Source: Orientallactaga sibirica (taxonomy: Eukaryota > Chordata > Mammalia > Rodentia > Dipodidae). Taken from it: a stretch of 64,000 nt of DNA. The DNA lies in NCBI GenBank assembly GCA_036365145.1, contig JAEOAD010002761.1, forward strand, positions 186,001 through 250,000, in the 5' to 3' direction. The notes below the pieces were generated by a model, which made no database searches, was not told where the DNA came from, and worked only from the letters and a program-made list of their open reading frames with translations. Of the stretch, positions 20,143-30,175 are shown piece after piece (position 1 is the stretch's first letter; each line of letters opens with the position of its first letter). The translations under genes and the position numbers were made by a program.

Positions 20143-20905
20143 CAATTTTTTTTATTGACAACATCCTTAATTGTAGACAATGTCCCATGGTACTCTGTCC
20201 CTACCCCTACTTCCCCCTTTGAAACTCCACTCTCCATCATATCCCCTCCCCCTCTCAATCAGTCTCTCTTTTCATTTTGATGTCATCATATTTTCCTCCT
20301 GTTATGATGATTTTGTGTAGGTAGTGTCAGGCATTGTAAGGTCATGGATATCCAAGCCATTTTGTGTCTGGAGGAGCACAGTGTAAGGAACCCAACCCTT
20401 CCTTTGGCTCTTACATTCTTTTCACTCCCTCTTCTGCAATGGACCCCGAGCCTTGGAAGGTGTGTTAGAGATGTTTCAGTGCTGAGCACTCCTCTGTCCC
20501 TTTTTCTCAGCACCCATGGTGCCTTCTGAGTCATCCCAACGTGATCACCATCTGAAAAGAGAAGCTTCTCTAACCAAAAGTGAGAGTATGGACATTAAGA
20601 GAAGTGCTTATTGGGCAGTTTGGTGAGAATAGTATATACATTTAGCCCGACACCAGCAGACATTACCCCCATAGGGCTCATGACTACCCCTGTTGTAGAT
20701 TTTCAGTATCAGGCATGTATTCCCTCCCATGGAGCAGGCCTCCAATCCACATAGAGAGCAGTTGGTTTTCCCCATAACAGACATGCCACTATTGTACCCG
20801 TTGACTCATTTGACCTTGCTGGTTCCTGTGCAAAGCCCTAATGGCTTTAGTAGGCTTGAGATTGGCTGAGTTTGATTCTCCAGCACCCATGAATATTTTG
20901 GCCAT
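20143..20905 (-). mobile_element. L1 3' untranslated region, longer copy 2
   Basis: The plus strand starts with a T run and TATTGACAACATCC, so the complement ends GTCAATAAAAAAA, with AATAAA directly before the A-tail. The first 300 nt match 16858-17165. It extends much further (GGAGCACAGTGTAAGG, TCAGTGCTGAGCACTCC, CCAACGTGATCACCATCTG, TACATTTAGCCCGACACCAG, CCACATAGAGAGCAG, CCACTATTGTACCCGTTG). I recall this text as a common rodent L1 3' end, but the family cannot be confirmed here. Confidence 0.62.
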
Positions 20906-21404
20906 GGCCACATATATTTGTAGGCTATCAGTCCAGCTGGAGATTTCTCAATGAATTGCTAGAACTCATGAACACAGCAAGTTCCACAATCACTGAGATA
21001 CTTGTGGGTATCTGTGACCTCTCTATTGACAAATAAACACATGCATACATGGCACAAACCCTCCAAACTCCCTTGAGGAGTGTTCCATTTTCCAGAAAAG
21101 TAGGGGCCCCTCAGGGAAATGATTGACATCCTTGGGGATTTCAGCCACCAAAGTGATGACATAGGTCACTGCTGGACATGGTATACACTAAAAATGCTAC
21201 TTTCTTCCAGCTGATTTGTGAATATAGCCAAGTAGCCATGTCAAGGGAGCAAAGGGCATCTGCTTCCTTGATCATTTGGCTTCTCATCTTTTGTGTGTGT
21301 TCCTGTGTGAATGTTTATGTGTCACATAGGGGTGTATCATACATGTATGTCCACATGTGGAGGTCATGTGATGGATGCCTCAGATGTTGTTTCTCAGGAA
21401 TACC
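20906..21404. other. Single-copy non-coding stretch
   Basis: No exon or repeat recognised beyond the L1 edge. Confidence 0.35.
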
Positions 21405-21541
21405 ATCCACTTTTTTTGAGTCAGGCTCTCACTGTTGTCCAGGCTGGTTTGGATTTCTCAGGATGGCCTCAAACTCACAGCTGTCCTCCACCTCAGTCTC
21501 TTGAGTGTTGAGATTAAAGGCATGTGTCACTAAGCCTGGCC
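21405..21541 (-). mobile_element. B1-type SINE
   Basis: TTTTTTTGAGTCAGGCTCTCAC, TCCAGGCTGGTTTGGATTTC and GAGATTAAAGGCATGTGTCAC, reverse orientation. Confidence 0.85.
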
Positions 21542-21790
21542 TTTTTTTTTAAATCAAGGTGGGGTTTCACTGTAGCTCAGGCTGACCTGGAATTCAATAT
21601 GTCGTCCAGGGTGGCCTTGAACTCATGGCAATCCTGGCTTTTTTTGGGACATAAGGTCTCTCATTTTTAGCTGGAATGGAACCATCCACAGCTACACAAT
21701 GGCTATTCATCAAGCCCTGGAGATGCCTGGGTGTCTCCTCCTTCCCAGTGCTGGGATTCCCAGCATTTATGCCACTATGCCCAGATTTAT
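21542..21790 (-). mobile_element. Second B1 plus a further SINE fragment
   Basis: 21542-21640 is another reverse B1, cut short (GTGGGGTTTCACTGTAGCTC, ACCTGGAATTCAATATGTC). It is followed by TTTTTTGGGACATAAGGTCTC and a segment with AGTGCTGGGATTCCCAGC and ATGCCACTATGCCC. That segment resembles a B1 3' half with an unrelated insert. Confidence 0.65.
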
Positions 21791-21904
21791 TTTACTTTAC
21801 TTTTTAGATGGGGGCTCTGGAGATAGAACTTAGGCTCTGATGCTTGTGAAATAAGCATTTTTTAATTGATCCATATTCATATTCCCTGGGAAGGTTTCTT
21901 TTCT

Positions 21905-22136
21905 TTTTCTAATTTTTATTTTATTTTATTTATTTTAATTTTTGTTTATTTTTATTTATTTGAGAGCAACACAGAATCAGAGAGAAAGAGAGAATGGGTG
22001 CACCATGTCCCCAGCCACTAAAAATGAATCCAGGTGCATGCACATTAGTGTGCATCTGAAGTTTTTATGGGTACTACAAATAAAAATATGAACCAGGGTC
22101 CTTGTCTTTACAAGCAAGCAGTTAACTGCTAAGCCT
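21905..22136 (-). mobile_element. tRNA-derived SINE
   Basis: The T-rich complement of the tail (TTTATTTATTTGAGAGC) is followed by AGAGAGAAAGAGAGAATGGGTG, GAATCCAGGTGCATGCACA, and the head complement AAGCAGTTAACTGCTAAGCC. Confidence 0.8.
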
Positions 22137-22149
22137 AATTTATTTAGCT

Positions 22150-22327
22150 TTCTTTTTTGCTAATTTTTATTTTTAATTTGCATATATATGCAAATGAAAA
22201 AATATATTGCTGTAAAATGAATGTCCTTTTCAGAGCGAATTGTGTGGATGGCTGGGAAATTGAACCCACAACCAGCAGGGTTTGCAAATAAGCACCTATA
22301 ACCACTGATCCATCTCTTCTGTCCCAG
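22150..22327 (-). mobile_element. tRNA-derived SINE, partial
   Basis: T-rich start, ATATATATGCAAATGAAAAAATAT, GTGTGGATGGCTGGGAAATTG and GCACCTATAACCACTGATCC (head complement). The same block reappears, altered, at 23360-23460 in the mosaic region. Confidence 0.6.
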
Positions 22328-22779
22328 TGTTACATTTCTTATGAGTTCACTTTTGGCTCTCAGGACATGACCTGTGAGCTCAAAATGAATGGTAAGGCAT
22401 CCTTGGGGAGTTCTGAGCCAAGGAATTCTGGAATATTACATTGAACTGGAACCTGTTATCTCACTAAAAATCACAGTGTTGACAGCTGTTCTGGGACAAA
22501 GCCCATATGCATGCTTGGCTGGTGGAGAAGTCCCATTAGCATCAGCTCTCAGCTGGACACTGTATGTGCAGCCACAGGTCTGGGGCGGGGGAGTATGTAT
22601 CCTATGTCACTAGTGAGTTTATTTCAGCTGACTGATTCCCCTCAGGAATACCATCCACTTTTTTTTTGAGTCAGCACACTAGGCCACTCATTCACACCAC
22701 CCACCTCAGGATGACATCCACCCCAGCCAGTCCAGGTCCAAATCCTGACTCTTTGAGATTAAATGAATGTTTAAGCACA

Positions 22780-23155
22780 GAGTTAACCAAATCAGGTGGG
22801 GTTTCCCCAGGGCCTCAATTCATTATGGCCCTCAAAAGGTTCCTGGGACCAGTTGTCAAGTTTCCATGAAGTGAAATCATGTATCTCACTTAGCAGAATG
22901 CACCAACCATGGGCCATGAATGAGTTTTCTGTTCTGGAGAGATGACAGTATCCTCCTTGGGGTAGCTGGAGACAACCCTTACCTGCTCTTTCCCAGCTAG
23001 AGACCATGTTTTAGGCCAGCAAGGGTTGGAGCAATTTAGGATTTGTCCCAAATGTTTCCAGTAGTTACAGAGCCCTGATTTCTCTGCAGTTCTACATTTC
23101 ACTGGTCATGTTATTCATAGTGCTGAGTTGTGTCGTTTCTTTGGGCACCCTAGAG
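22780..23155. repeat. Tandem duplication, unit-1 tail
   Basis: Nearly identical to 24000-24305, with shared words GGGCCATGAATGAGTTTTCTG, GTAGCTGGAGACAACCCTTA, GGCCAGCAAGGGTTGGAGCA and AATGTTTCCAGTAGTTACAGAG. The offset is about 1.17 kb and the differences are single bases and short gaps. Confidence 0.9.
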
Positions 23156-23999
23156 ATTTTATTTTATTTTCCTTTATTTTAATTTTTTGTTTATTTTTCT
23201 TTATTTGTAACAACCCAGAGGCATCTAAGGTTGGTGTTGGGTGACTATGGTCCAGCCACTAAAAATGAACTCCAAGCATCAGGACACACAGATCACTGTG
23301 ATAGGGAATCTAATATTGTTTGTCAACTTTACAAGCATGACCTGGCCATTTATCAGCTTTCTTTTGCTAATTTTTATTTTTAAAAAGATTATGCAAATGA
23401 AAAAATATATTGCTACAAAAGAATGTCCTTTTCCACTTTGTGTGGATGGCTGGAAATTCCATACCAGGGTGGGTTTGCAAAAAGAAGAGTGTTAGCTGAG
23501 CATCCATATTCTTCTGCTCCCAGTGTTACATTTCTCTGCTTCCTCACTTTGGAGTGAATGTGACCAGCTGCCTCAGGCTCCTGCCACCATGCAGTTCTGC
23601 CATGATGGAAGATAACCTTGAACTGGAAACTGAAATTATCTCTTCCTCCTGTAAATGATGTTGATCAGCTGTTTTGGGACAAAAACAAATGTAAATGCTG
23701 GGCTGGTGGAAAAGTCCCCAGCATCAGCACAGGGACCAGCTGGACAATGTATGTGCAGCCACAGGTCAGGCTACAGGGATGCTGTGCTGGTCTTAGTGAG
23801 TTTTACCAAGTGGGTTGATTTCTTTATGCTAGACCAGGCCCCCCTGGAACTGGCCACTCATCCCACACCACCCACTTGAATTCATGACATCCACCCCAGC
23901 CAGTCCAGGTCCAATTCCTGACTCTGGCCAATTTGTGAATGTTTAAAATATAAAAGTTAACCAAATCTGGCAAGCTGAAGGAAAACACTGAGGTGTAAT
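23156..23999. repeat. Mosaic segment interleaving its left and right neighbours
   Basis: Short words from about 1.2 kb to the left (21,900-22,780) alternate with words from about 1.1 kb to the right (24,310-25,110). Left-type words include CAGCCACTAAAAATGAA, GCAAATGAAAAAATATATTGCT, GTGTGGATGGCTGG, CCCAGTGTTACATTTCT and TGTATGTGCAGCCACAGGTC. Right-type words include GCATCTAAGGT, TTGTTTGTCAACTTTACA, AAAGAAGAGTGTTAGCTGAG, TCTGCTTCCTCACT, GGCTCCTGCCACCATGCA, GATGCTGTGCTGGTCTTA and GAAGGAAAACACTGAGGTGTAATTT. The two parents are a tRNA-SINE region and an LTR region and are not homologous to each other. See Part 2 for interpretation. Confidence 0.85.
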
Positions 24000-24305
24000 T
24001 TCAAAAGCTTTGGGACCAGTTGTAAAGTTTCCAATGAAGTTTAAATCATGTATCTAGAAGCACACCTGCCCCAACCATGGGCCATGAATGAGTTTTCTGT
24101 TAAGGTCAGATGACAGTATGGGGGGGTAGCTGGAGACAACCCTTAGCTGCTCTTTCCCAGGTAGATACCATGCTTTAGGCCAGCAAGGGTTGGAGCAATT
24201 CAGGATTGGTCCCAAATGTTTCCAGTAGTTACAGAGCCCTGATTTTCTCTGCAGTTCTACACCTCACTGGTCATGTTATGCAGTGCTCAGTTGTGTCACC
24301 TCCTG
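24000..24305. repeat. Tandem duplication, unit-2 tail
   Basis: Second copy of 22850-23155, nearly identical, running into AGATTTATTAGCTGTGGACTCC where copy 1 instead enters the mosaic segment. Confidence 0.9.
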
Positions 24306-24429
24306 GGCACCCTAGATTTATTAGCTGTGGACTCCTTCATTCAGAAGCTGGGCTCTGGCATCTTCCCTTGTAACTTCCCTATAAGCATCTAAGGTCGGTG
24401 TTAGGTGACTATGGTCTTTGGACAGGTGG

Positions 24430-24800
24430 ACAGAAGCATTCAGGACACACAGAGACTGTGATGGTTACATATTGTTTGTCAACTTTACATGACCTGGAAT
24501 CATTTGTGAGGGATTAACCAGATTAGGTTTAATGGAGGTAGGAAGAGCTCTCTCAACTGTGGGTGGCACTATTCCATCCAGGCTGGGCTGTGTAAAAGAA
24601 GAGTGTTAGCTGAGTACCAATATTCACTGCTCTCCCTCTCTCTTTCTCTGCTTCCTCACTGTGGAGTGAATGTGACCAGCTGCCTCAGGCTCCTGCCACC
24701 ATGCATCTCCTGCCATGATGGACTATAACCTGGAACTGGAAACTGAAATAAAGCCCTTCCTCCTGTAAATGATGTTCATCAGGTATTTTGTCCCAGAAAA
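24430..24800 (+). mobile_element. MaLR-type LTR
   Basis: It starts near GACTGTGATGGTTACATATTG and contains GTGGGTGGCACTATTCCATCC, GCTGCCTCAGGCTCCTGCC and ACCATGCATCTCCTGCCATGATGG. It ends with CTGAAATAAAGCCCTTCCTCC, an AATAAA polyadenylation signal. This is the order of a rodent MaLR (MT/ORR1-like) LTR. Confidence 0.7.
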
Positions 24801-24954
24801 CAAATGTAAATGATATAAAGGGACAGCCAGTGTAGTCCCTAGCATCAGCACAGGGACCAGGAATGTGGAGATGGGGACTCTCCGGAAGGAAGCAGGCCAC
24901 AGGGATGCTGTGCTGGTCTTAGGAAGTAGCTTTACCAAGTGGGTTGGATTTCTT

Positions 24955-25060
24955 TATGTAGACCAGGCTAACCTGGAACTGGCTCTATATCCCAGGGTGG
25001 CCTTGAATTCATGCTTCTTTTACCCCAGTACACTGAGTGCTGGATTTATAGGCCTGGCCA
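24955..25060 (-). mobile_element. B1-type SINE, partial
   Basis: GTAGACCAGGCTAACCTGGAAC, CCAGGGTGGCCTTGAATTCATG and CTGAGTGCTGGATTTATAGGCC, reverse orientation. Confidence 0.72.
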
Positions 25061-25204
25061 ATTTGTCACTTTTTAAAATATAAAAGGCAACCTAATCTGG
25101 CAAGTTGAAGGAAAACACTGAGGTGTAATTTTTCATTTTTATTTTTTGTGAGTAAAGTGACCAATGTATTTATAAAGTAGTAGATGAACACTTTAAAGAG
25201 AAGT

Positions 25205-25265
25205 TCAGGGGTTGGAGGGATGGCTTAGCAGCAAGGTGCTGTGGGTCTGTGGGAGGTTGGAGCTG
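25205..25265 (+). mobile_element. tRNA-derived SINE head fragment
   Basis: GGGGTTGGAGGGATGGCTTAGCAG matches the SINE head. The rest of the element is lost or diverged. Confidence 0.5.
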
Positions 25266-25373
25266 GCCTGCATAGCTAGCTGTCTCACAATGAGTCCTGG
25301 GGTGCTGGGGAGGGTCTGGGGAGCAGTGTTTACACACTAGACTTATTCCATAGGGATCTTTGAGCAAGGATCT

Positions 25374-25555
25374 ACTTATTTCTTCATTCATTCTATAGGA
25401 CATTCATTTATTCATTCAATCATCCTAACTACTGCATTTATTCACTCATTTTCCCACTCATTCCCTCATTTATTTATGTCATTAATTCAATCACTAATTC
25501 ATTCATTCACTCATCCTTATTCCCACCCATTTTCCTCATCCATTCAAATGCTTGG
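25374..25555. repeat. Degenerate (TCAT)n tetranucleotide repeat
   Basis: ATTCATTC, TCACTCAT and TCATTTATT words repeat for about 180 nt with many substitutions. Confidence 0.85.
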
Positions 25556-26060
25556 CAAGGATCATCTGACTCTCAAGTAATAGATACCTGAAGGAAGTGA
25601 CCAGAGAACTTCAGTAATCACCATGAGGCCAGAAGGGCATGGGAAGGTGGGCTGGTCACTACTCACCATGAACCCTACCTATCATGTGCTCCAGGACAAA
25701 GACCATCTCAGCAAGGAACTTCAGAGCCTCTCTCATCTGTTGTATATTACAGCCCTTGTGGGGACAAAAGACCAAGTTCAGGCTATTGCTCAGGGCTGGG
25801 GATGGGCATGTGGTCAGACCATCCAGGCTCAGAGAACATCACTCACAGCCCTTCCTCTCTCCACCTGTCCACATCACTGCAAAGAGCCATCAGGGCTGAG
25901 CAGTGACTGCACACCAGGCTGGTGTTCTAACCCTGGATTACTCATGAACGACTCAAAACAGACACAAGTCAACATTCCCACCATTACACTCATGGAGGAG
26001 GATGATCTAAGGTTCAAATCCACACCGGTCGAGCTCAGGTCTCAGTTTTGGGACGCATGC
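25556..26060. other. Non-coding stretch with a 176-codon open frame
   Basis: The plus-strand frame at 25623-26153 is the longest non-repeat open frame outside the zinc-finger gene. Its product has no recognisable domain, signal peptide or family resemblance. Its C-terminal quarter runs into an L1-like repeat segment at 26065. A strong start context or flanking splice sites are not evident. I treat it as chance. Confidence 0.4.
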
Positions 26061-26064
26061 AGTC

Positions 26065-26480
26065 TCTGTGGTTGCAGACTGTGCCTTGGGATAATCCTAT
26101 CCACTCTGTGGCTCTTAAAATATCTCCATCTCTTCTTCTGCAATGTTCCCTGATCCTCAATGAACATGTTAGCAGTCTGATTTAGTGTTGAGTTCTATGC
26201 AGCCTCTAGGTTTCTCCTTTGATGAGTAATGAGGTATCACATTGTCTGTTGTCATCTTCCTAGAACTGGTTTTTGGGCTATCAGTGACAGCAGTGCTCAT
26301 ATCACTGCTTCCACTGCATCTCTTGGGACCCAGCAGATGTGGTAGAAGTGACCCATATTGTGATACATAGTTAACTATCTTTTCTTGTTGTATTGATGGA
26401 TTTTCGCTTGGCCCAGTATTCTCTGACATCTGTAAATAAAACAGATTCTCCAACCAAGAATGAGAGCAGTCTGAATTAAA
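26065..26480 (-). mobile_element. Probable L1 3'-end relative
   Basis: GTGGCTCTTAAAATATCTCC, TTCTTCTGCAATGTTCCCTGATCC and AACATGTTAGCAGTC follow the same pattern as the L1 3' region at 20400-20480 (GGCTCTTACATTC, CTTCTGCAATGGACCC, GTGTGTTAGAGATG) at lower similarity. Called by comparison within this window only. Confidence 0.4.
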
Positions 26481-26639
26481 AGGTATAAACATAGTTATTT
26501 GAAAGATTAAAAAATATTAAAAGGTTTCATTCTCAGCTCCAGTGTGATCACTCAATGTCCTGTGATCACAGGTAGCTGATCTAGGATGCACATAAGCTCT
26601 GACTTCTAGTATTCATGAATTAGGGGCATGTTTAATTGT

Positions 26640-26997
26640 TGTAGCAGTTACCTCTCATTGCTGCAAGAAAACATCCAACCAGAAATAGCATATGAAAGAA
26701 AGGGTCATGGAAGAAAGGGGTTTAATTTGAGCTTATAGTTTTGGGTGCAATTTTATCAATGTGAGGAAAACATGGCAAGAATGGACAGCTGGGCATCACA
26801 GCTCCACAGAGGTTTTGGAGGAAGTATAAAGAGTGAGATCATTAGCACTGGCAAGTGCGACTGGATGATAAAAATCTCAAGGTCCATCCCAAGTGATATG
26901 CCTCCTGCTGCAAGGCTCCACCAGCTTGGTACTATGTATGCTGCTTAACTACAAACACATGAGACTAGGGGATGTTTAAAATTCAAACCACTACAAT
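26640..26997 (-). mobile_element. MaLR-type LTR
   Basis: GTAGCAGTTACCTCTCATTGCTGC, AAGAAAGGGGTTTAATTTGAGC, ACAGCTCCACAGAGG and AGGCTCCACCAGCTTGG, with TTCAAACCACTACA at the right end, match the complement of a rodent MaLR LTR. Confidence 0.62.
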
Positions 26998-27321
26998 TAT
27001 TATGATAAACTTCTGTAATAGATATGTGTGTGGAAACCTTAAGACATAATTTTTGCTGAAGTAGATTCTTCTAAATGTAATCCAATTAGCTCAGAATCAA
27101 CCATATTGCCACATCTACATAAAAAAAAAGCATCCAAGAGAATACTTTTAGTTGAGGATAAGGAAGAACTGTTTGCATCTTTGATGGCCTGGACCAGAGT
27201 GAGAACCTTGTCTCCAAGAGAATACTTACAGACATCAGAACTGTTTGCATCTTTGATGGCTCCAGAACCGTCTCCACTACAGACACCAAAGTTCTATTGA
27301 AAGATATTCAAGATGACTAAA

Positions 27322-27565
27322 GCAGGAGCTGGGAAGATGATTTGGTGGTTAAGGTGCTTGCTTCTAAAGCCTAATGACCCTGGTTCAGCTTCCCAGATCA
27401 CACATAAATCTAGATACACAAAGTGGTACATTTAGCTGGAGGTTGTTTGCAGTGGATGGAGGCCATAACACACCCATTGCCTCTGTATCTCTCTTGATCT
27501 TCCTCTCTCCTCTCTTTCTGCCTCCCTCTGCTTGAAAATAAATAAATAATAAAAATATGTTCAAA
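27322..27565 (+). mobile_element. tRNA-derived SINE
   Basis: GCTGGGAAGATGATTTGGTGG, GGTTAAGGTGCTTGCTTC, CTGGTTCAGCTTCCCAG, a CT-rich run and AAATAAATAAATAATAAAAATA. Confidence 0.85.
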
Positions 27566-27708
27566 AAGATGACGAAAGTAGTATTTTCAGAGGTCCAACT
27601 CAAATATCAAGATACTCAAAAAAGAAAATGAATTAAATGTCATTATCTATTAATTAGAGAGCATGATTAATTCATAATTAATTTCTATATTAGAGTGTGT
27701 GATTTTTT

Positions 27709-27858
27709 TGTTAGTTTTTTTGAGGTAGGGTTTCACTCCAGCACAGACTGACATGGAACTCGCTATGTAATATCAGGGTGGCCTCGAACTCATAGTGATC
27801 CTCCTACCTCTACCTCCCAAGTGCTGGGATTAAAGATGTGTGCCCCAACACATGGCTA
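27709..27858 (-). mobile_element. B1-type SINE
   Basis: TTTTTTTGAGGTAGGGTTTCAC, GGGTGGCCTCGAACTCATAG and AAGTGCTGGGATTAAAGATG. Confidence 0.9.
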
Positions 27859-28589
27859 GAGCATGTGATTTTTAAAACATACATTTTGTGAGGTAATATA
27901 CAAAATTTACACAAATCTTACAGCAACCCTAGACAAGACACTCATAGTCATAATCCCAGAGCCTAACCTAGTGCTCAAACTATGTTGAATTATTTATAAC
28001 ATCTGAGTTTTATCCCTATTGAACACTTGTAATCTATATGGTATTACACTTTCATGCTGAAATTAGGCACACTATCAAAGTAAAAGTAGGAGATATATAT
28101 AATAGTAAGTAATAATGTTATCATTAATAACTTGGAGGAAATGCTCTTTATTTGATTATTATCATGGGGGTCTTCTTTTTCTTAGAGAGGCTGTAGAACC
28201 AGTATTTAGCACAGCTTACCTGACTATTGTGAACTCTGAGCTAATGGACCTGAAATGAGACTTTAATCCACAAATTACTTTCCACCCCAGAACAAGATGA
28301 GTGTCATGTTAGTAGCACATGTACAACATTTAATGTTGAGGATCTGAGTTCAGCTAATTGTTTGAAAAATGTACCCATCCAGCCCACAGCAAAACATCAT
28401 TGGTGACAACAGCCATAAGTTCAGTTTTGTGCATTTTAAGCTTTTGAATATCATATTATTAAAGAGGAAATATCACAAATACAAGATCAGACATCAGCAT
28501 AAAGAACAAAAATAGTGACAGTCAGTTAAATCAGTCCCATGCAGAAAACCAATATGTAGTCTGACTGAGAATGAAAAAAAATTCTCTAG
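27859..28589. other. AT-rich non-coding stretch
   Basis: No exon or clear repeat. It may be the unrecognised left part of the L1 that follows. Confidence 0.35.
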
Positions 28590-29533
28590 AAATAATGTCA
28601 ATGAAGTCAAGGAATAATCAAATGTTGAATCCATCCTTGAATAGCTACAAAACCAGAAGCTCAGTCACAGCAGAGTGGTCATGCTGTTTCTATGCCAAAC
28701 ACACATTGAAAGATAGGAATGTTTCTTCTGATCACATGGGATTAAAATTAGAAATTAATAACTGGGGGAAATTTTTAAAATACATACATATGTGAAAATT
28801 AAGTAAGACAATTTAAAATAACTATGATTATTCAAGGAAGAAATTATAACACATTCTCAAGACTTTATCCAATTTTGAGATTTATTATACATGTGTGAAG
28901 TAAGAGTCAAGGTCCATTTGTCTGTTGGTAGACATCCTGTTTGCCCAACATTACTTATTAAGGAGACTGCTATTCATGTCAATGAGATTAAAAACATTTG
29001 TGGTGAGTTAAATTTTAAAAAATGAATAATTCATGTCATTTAGCAAAATCAGTACTCAAAGGAAATTTGTAGTTATCAGCACCTGAAGTCCACAGTGTAA
29101 TTTTCAATATTAATAAGTTAGAACTGATAAGCAATCTGAGGCAAAAACAAGCAGAAAGAGGAACATAATTTAAAAACATAAATTAGCATAGATAATTAAA
29201 AATAGAGAAAAGGAAACAAATGTAAACTTTTGCTCTAATCTTTGAAAAAAATGAGTAAAATAAGCATTTTTATTGACTAACCAAGAAAATGAGAAATATT
29301 CAAATTACAAAAATGAGAAGGAAAAGAAGTCATTACCATTTACTTTGCAGAAACAAAAATGATCATGAAGGATAATTGTAGGGCAACAAATTAGGTAACC
29401 TACATGAAATTAATAAATCCCTACAACCACAAAAATAACATAAAGTAACATAGAAAGAACTACAAACTCAAGAAATATTTATAATACGTAAAAATATTAG
29501 ATTGGTTGAAAGACTCTCACAAAACAGTACAGG
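28590..29533 (+). mobile_element. L1 ORF2 relic, left part
   Basis: Conserved ORF2 words occur in order: TCTGATCACATGGGATTAAAATTAGAAATTAATA (about 28729), ATGTGAAAATTAAGTAAGAC, AAAGGAAATTTGTAGTTATC, AATAGAGAAAAGGAAAC, GACTAACCAAGAAAATGAG, CAAATTACAAAAATGAGAAGG and GGGCAACAAATTAGGTAACC. All frames are interrupted by stops. A piece at about 28865-28990 does not fit the forward order (see Part 2). The element continues after the SINE pair at 29534-29957. Confidence 0.8.
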
Positions 29534-29686
29534 GTGACAGGTGTCATGGCGCTTGGCTTTAATCCCAGCACTTGGGATGCAGATGTAGGAGGATCACCAT
29601 TAGTTTGAGGCCAGCCTCAGACTACATACTGAATTCTAGGTCAGCCTGCAATAGAGTGTGACCTTACCTCAAATAACCAAAAAAGA
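29534..29686 (+). mobile_element. B1-type SINE inserted in L1
   Basis: GTCATGGCGCTTGGCTTTAATCCCAGC, AGGATCACCATTAGTTTGAGG and CAATAGAGTGTGACCTTACCTC, followed by an A-rich tail that abuts the next SINE. Confidence 0.9.
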
Positions 29687-29957
29687 GGGCTGGAGAGATC
29701 GCTTAGTGGTTAGGGCACCTGCCTGCTAAGCCTAAGAACTCGGTTCCAATCTCCAGGACCTGCGTTTAGCCAGATACAAAGTGATGTAAGGGCACAATGC
29801 TGCACTTGCCCACAAGGGGGCGCAAGCATCTGGATTTCATTCACTGCAGCTGAGAGACTGCTGGCAGCCCATTCTCTGTCTCCCTCTTTCTCTGTCTGTC
29901 TCTCTCTGTGTCTCTCTCCAAAACAAAAAAAAAAAAAAAAAAAAAAAACAAAAAGAA
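29687..29957 (+). mobile_element. tRNA-derived SINE with long A-tail
   Basis: GGGCTGGAGAGATCGCTTAGTGG, AATCTCCAGGACCTGCG and AGGGGGCGCAAGCATCTGG, then a CT-rich run and about 20 A residues. It follows the B1 directly. This variant carries an extra GATGTAAGGGCACAATGCTGC segment, also seen at 41247 and 42699, so it marks a subfamily. Confidence 0.92.
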
Positions 29958-30175
29958 AATGTACAGGGCTAGATGGCATTACTGCTAAATTCTGTCCACA
30001 TTTAAGAAGAATTCACAGTCTTTATAAAATTACCAAATAATAAAAGGAGCATTTCCCCATCATTCTGTGGAGCAGTATTTCTTATAAAGCACAGGAAAAG
30101 AGAACTATTGGCCAATGATCCAAATTAATAAACAGAGAAAAGAAACAAACCTCTGATACAGAATTCCAAATAAAT
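29958..30175 (+). mobile_element. L1 ORF2 relic, right part
   Basis: GGGCTAGATGGCATTACTGC, TAAGAAGAATTCACAGTC and AAAAGAGAACTATTGGCCAATGATCC continue the ORF2 order interrupted at 29533. This is the region around the G-P-D-G..F..E and K-N-Y-R-P-I-S stretches of the reverse transcriptase. It is not coding. Confidence 0.78.

Noticed and set aside
25623..26153. 176-codon plus-strand frame
   Set aside because: No recognisable domain or family. It extends into an L1-like repeat, and no splice sites or promoter are evident. Kept only as a note in the region entry.
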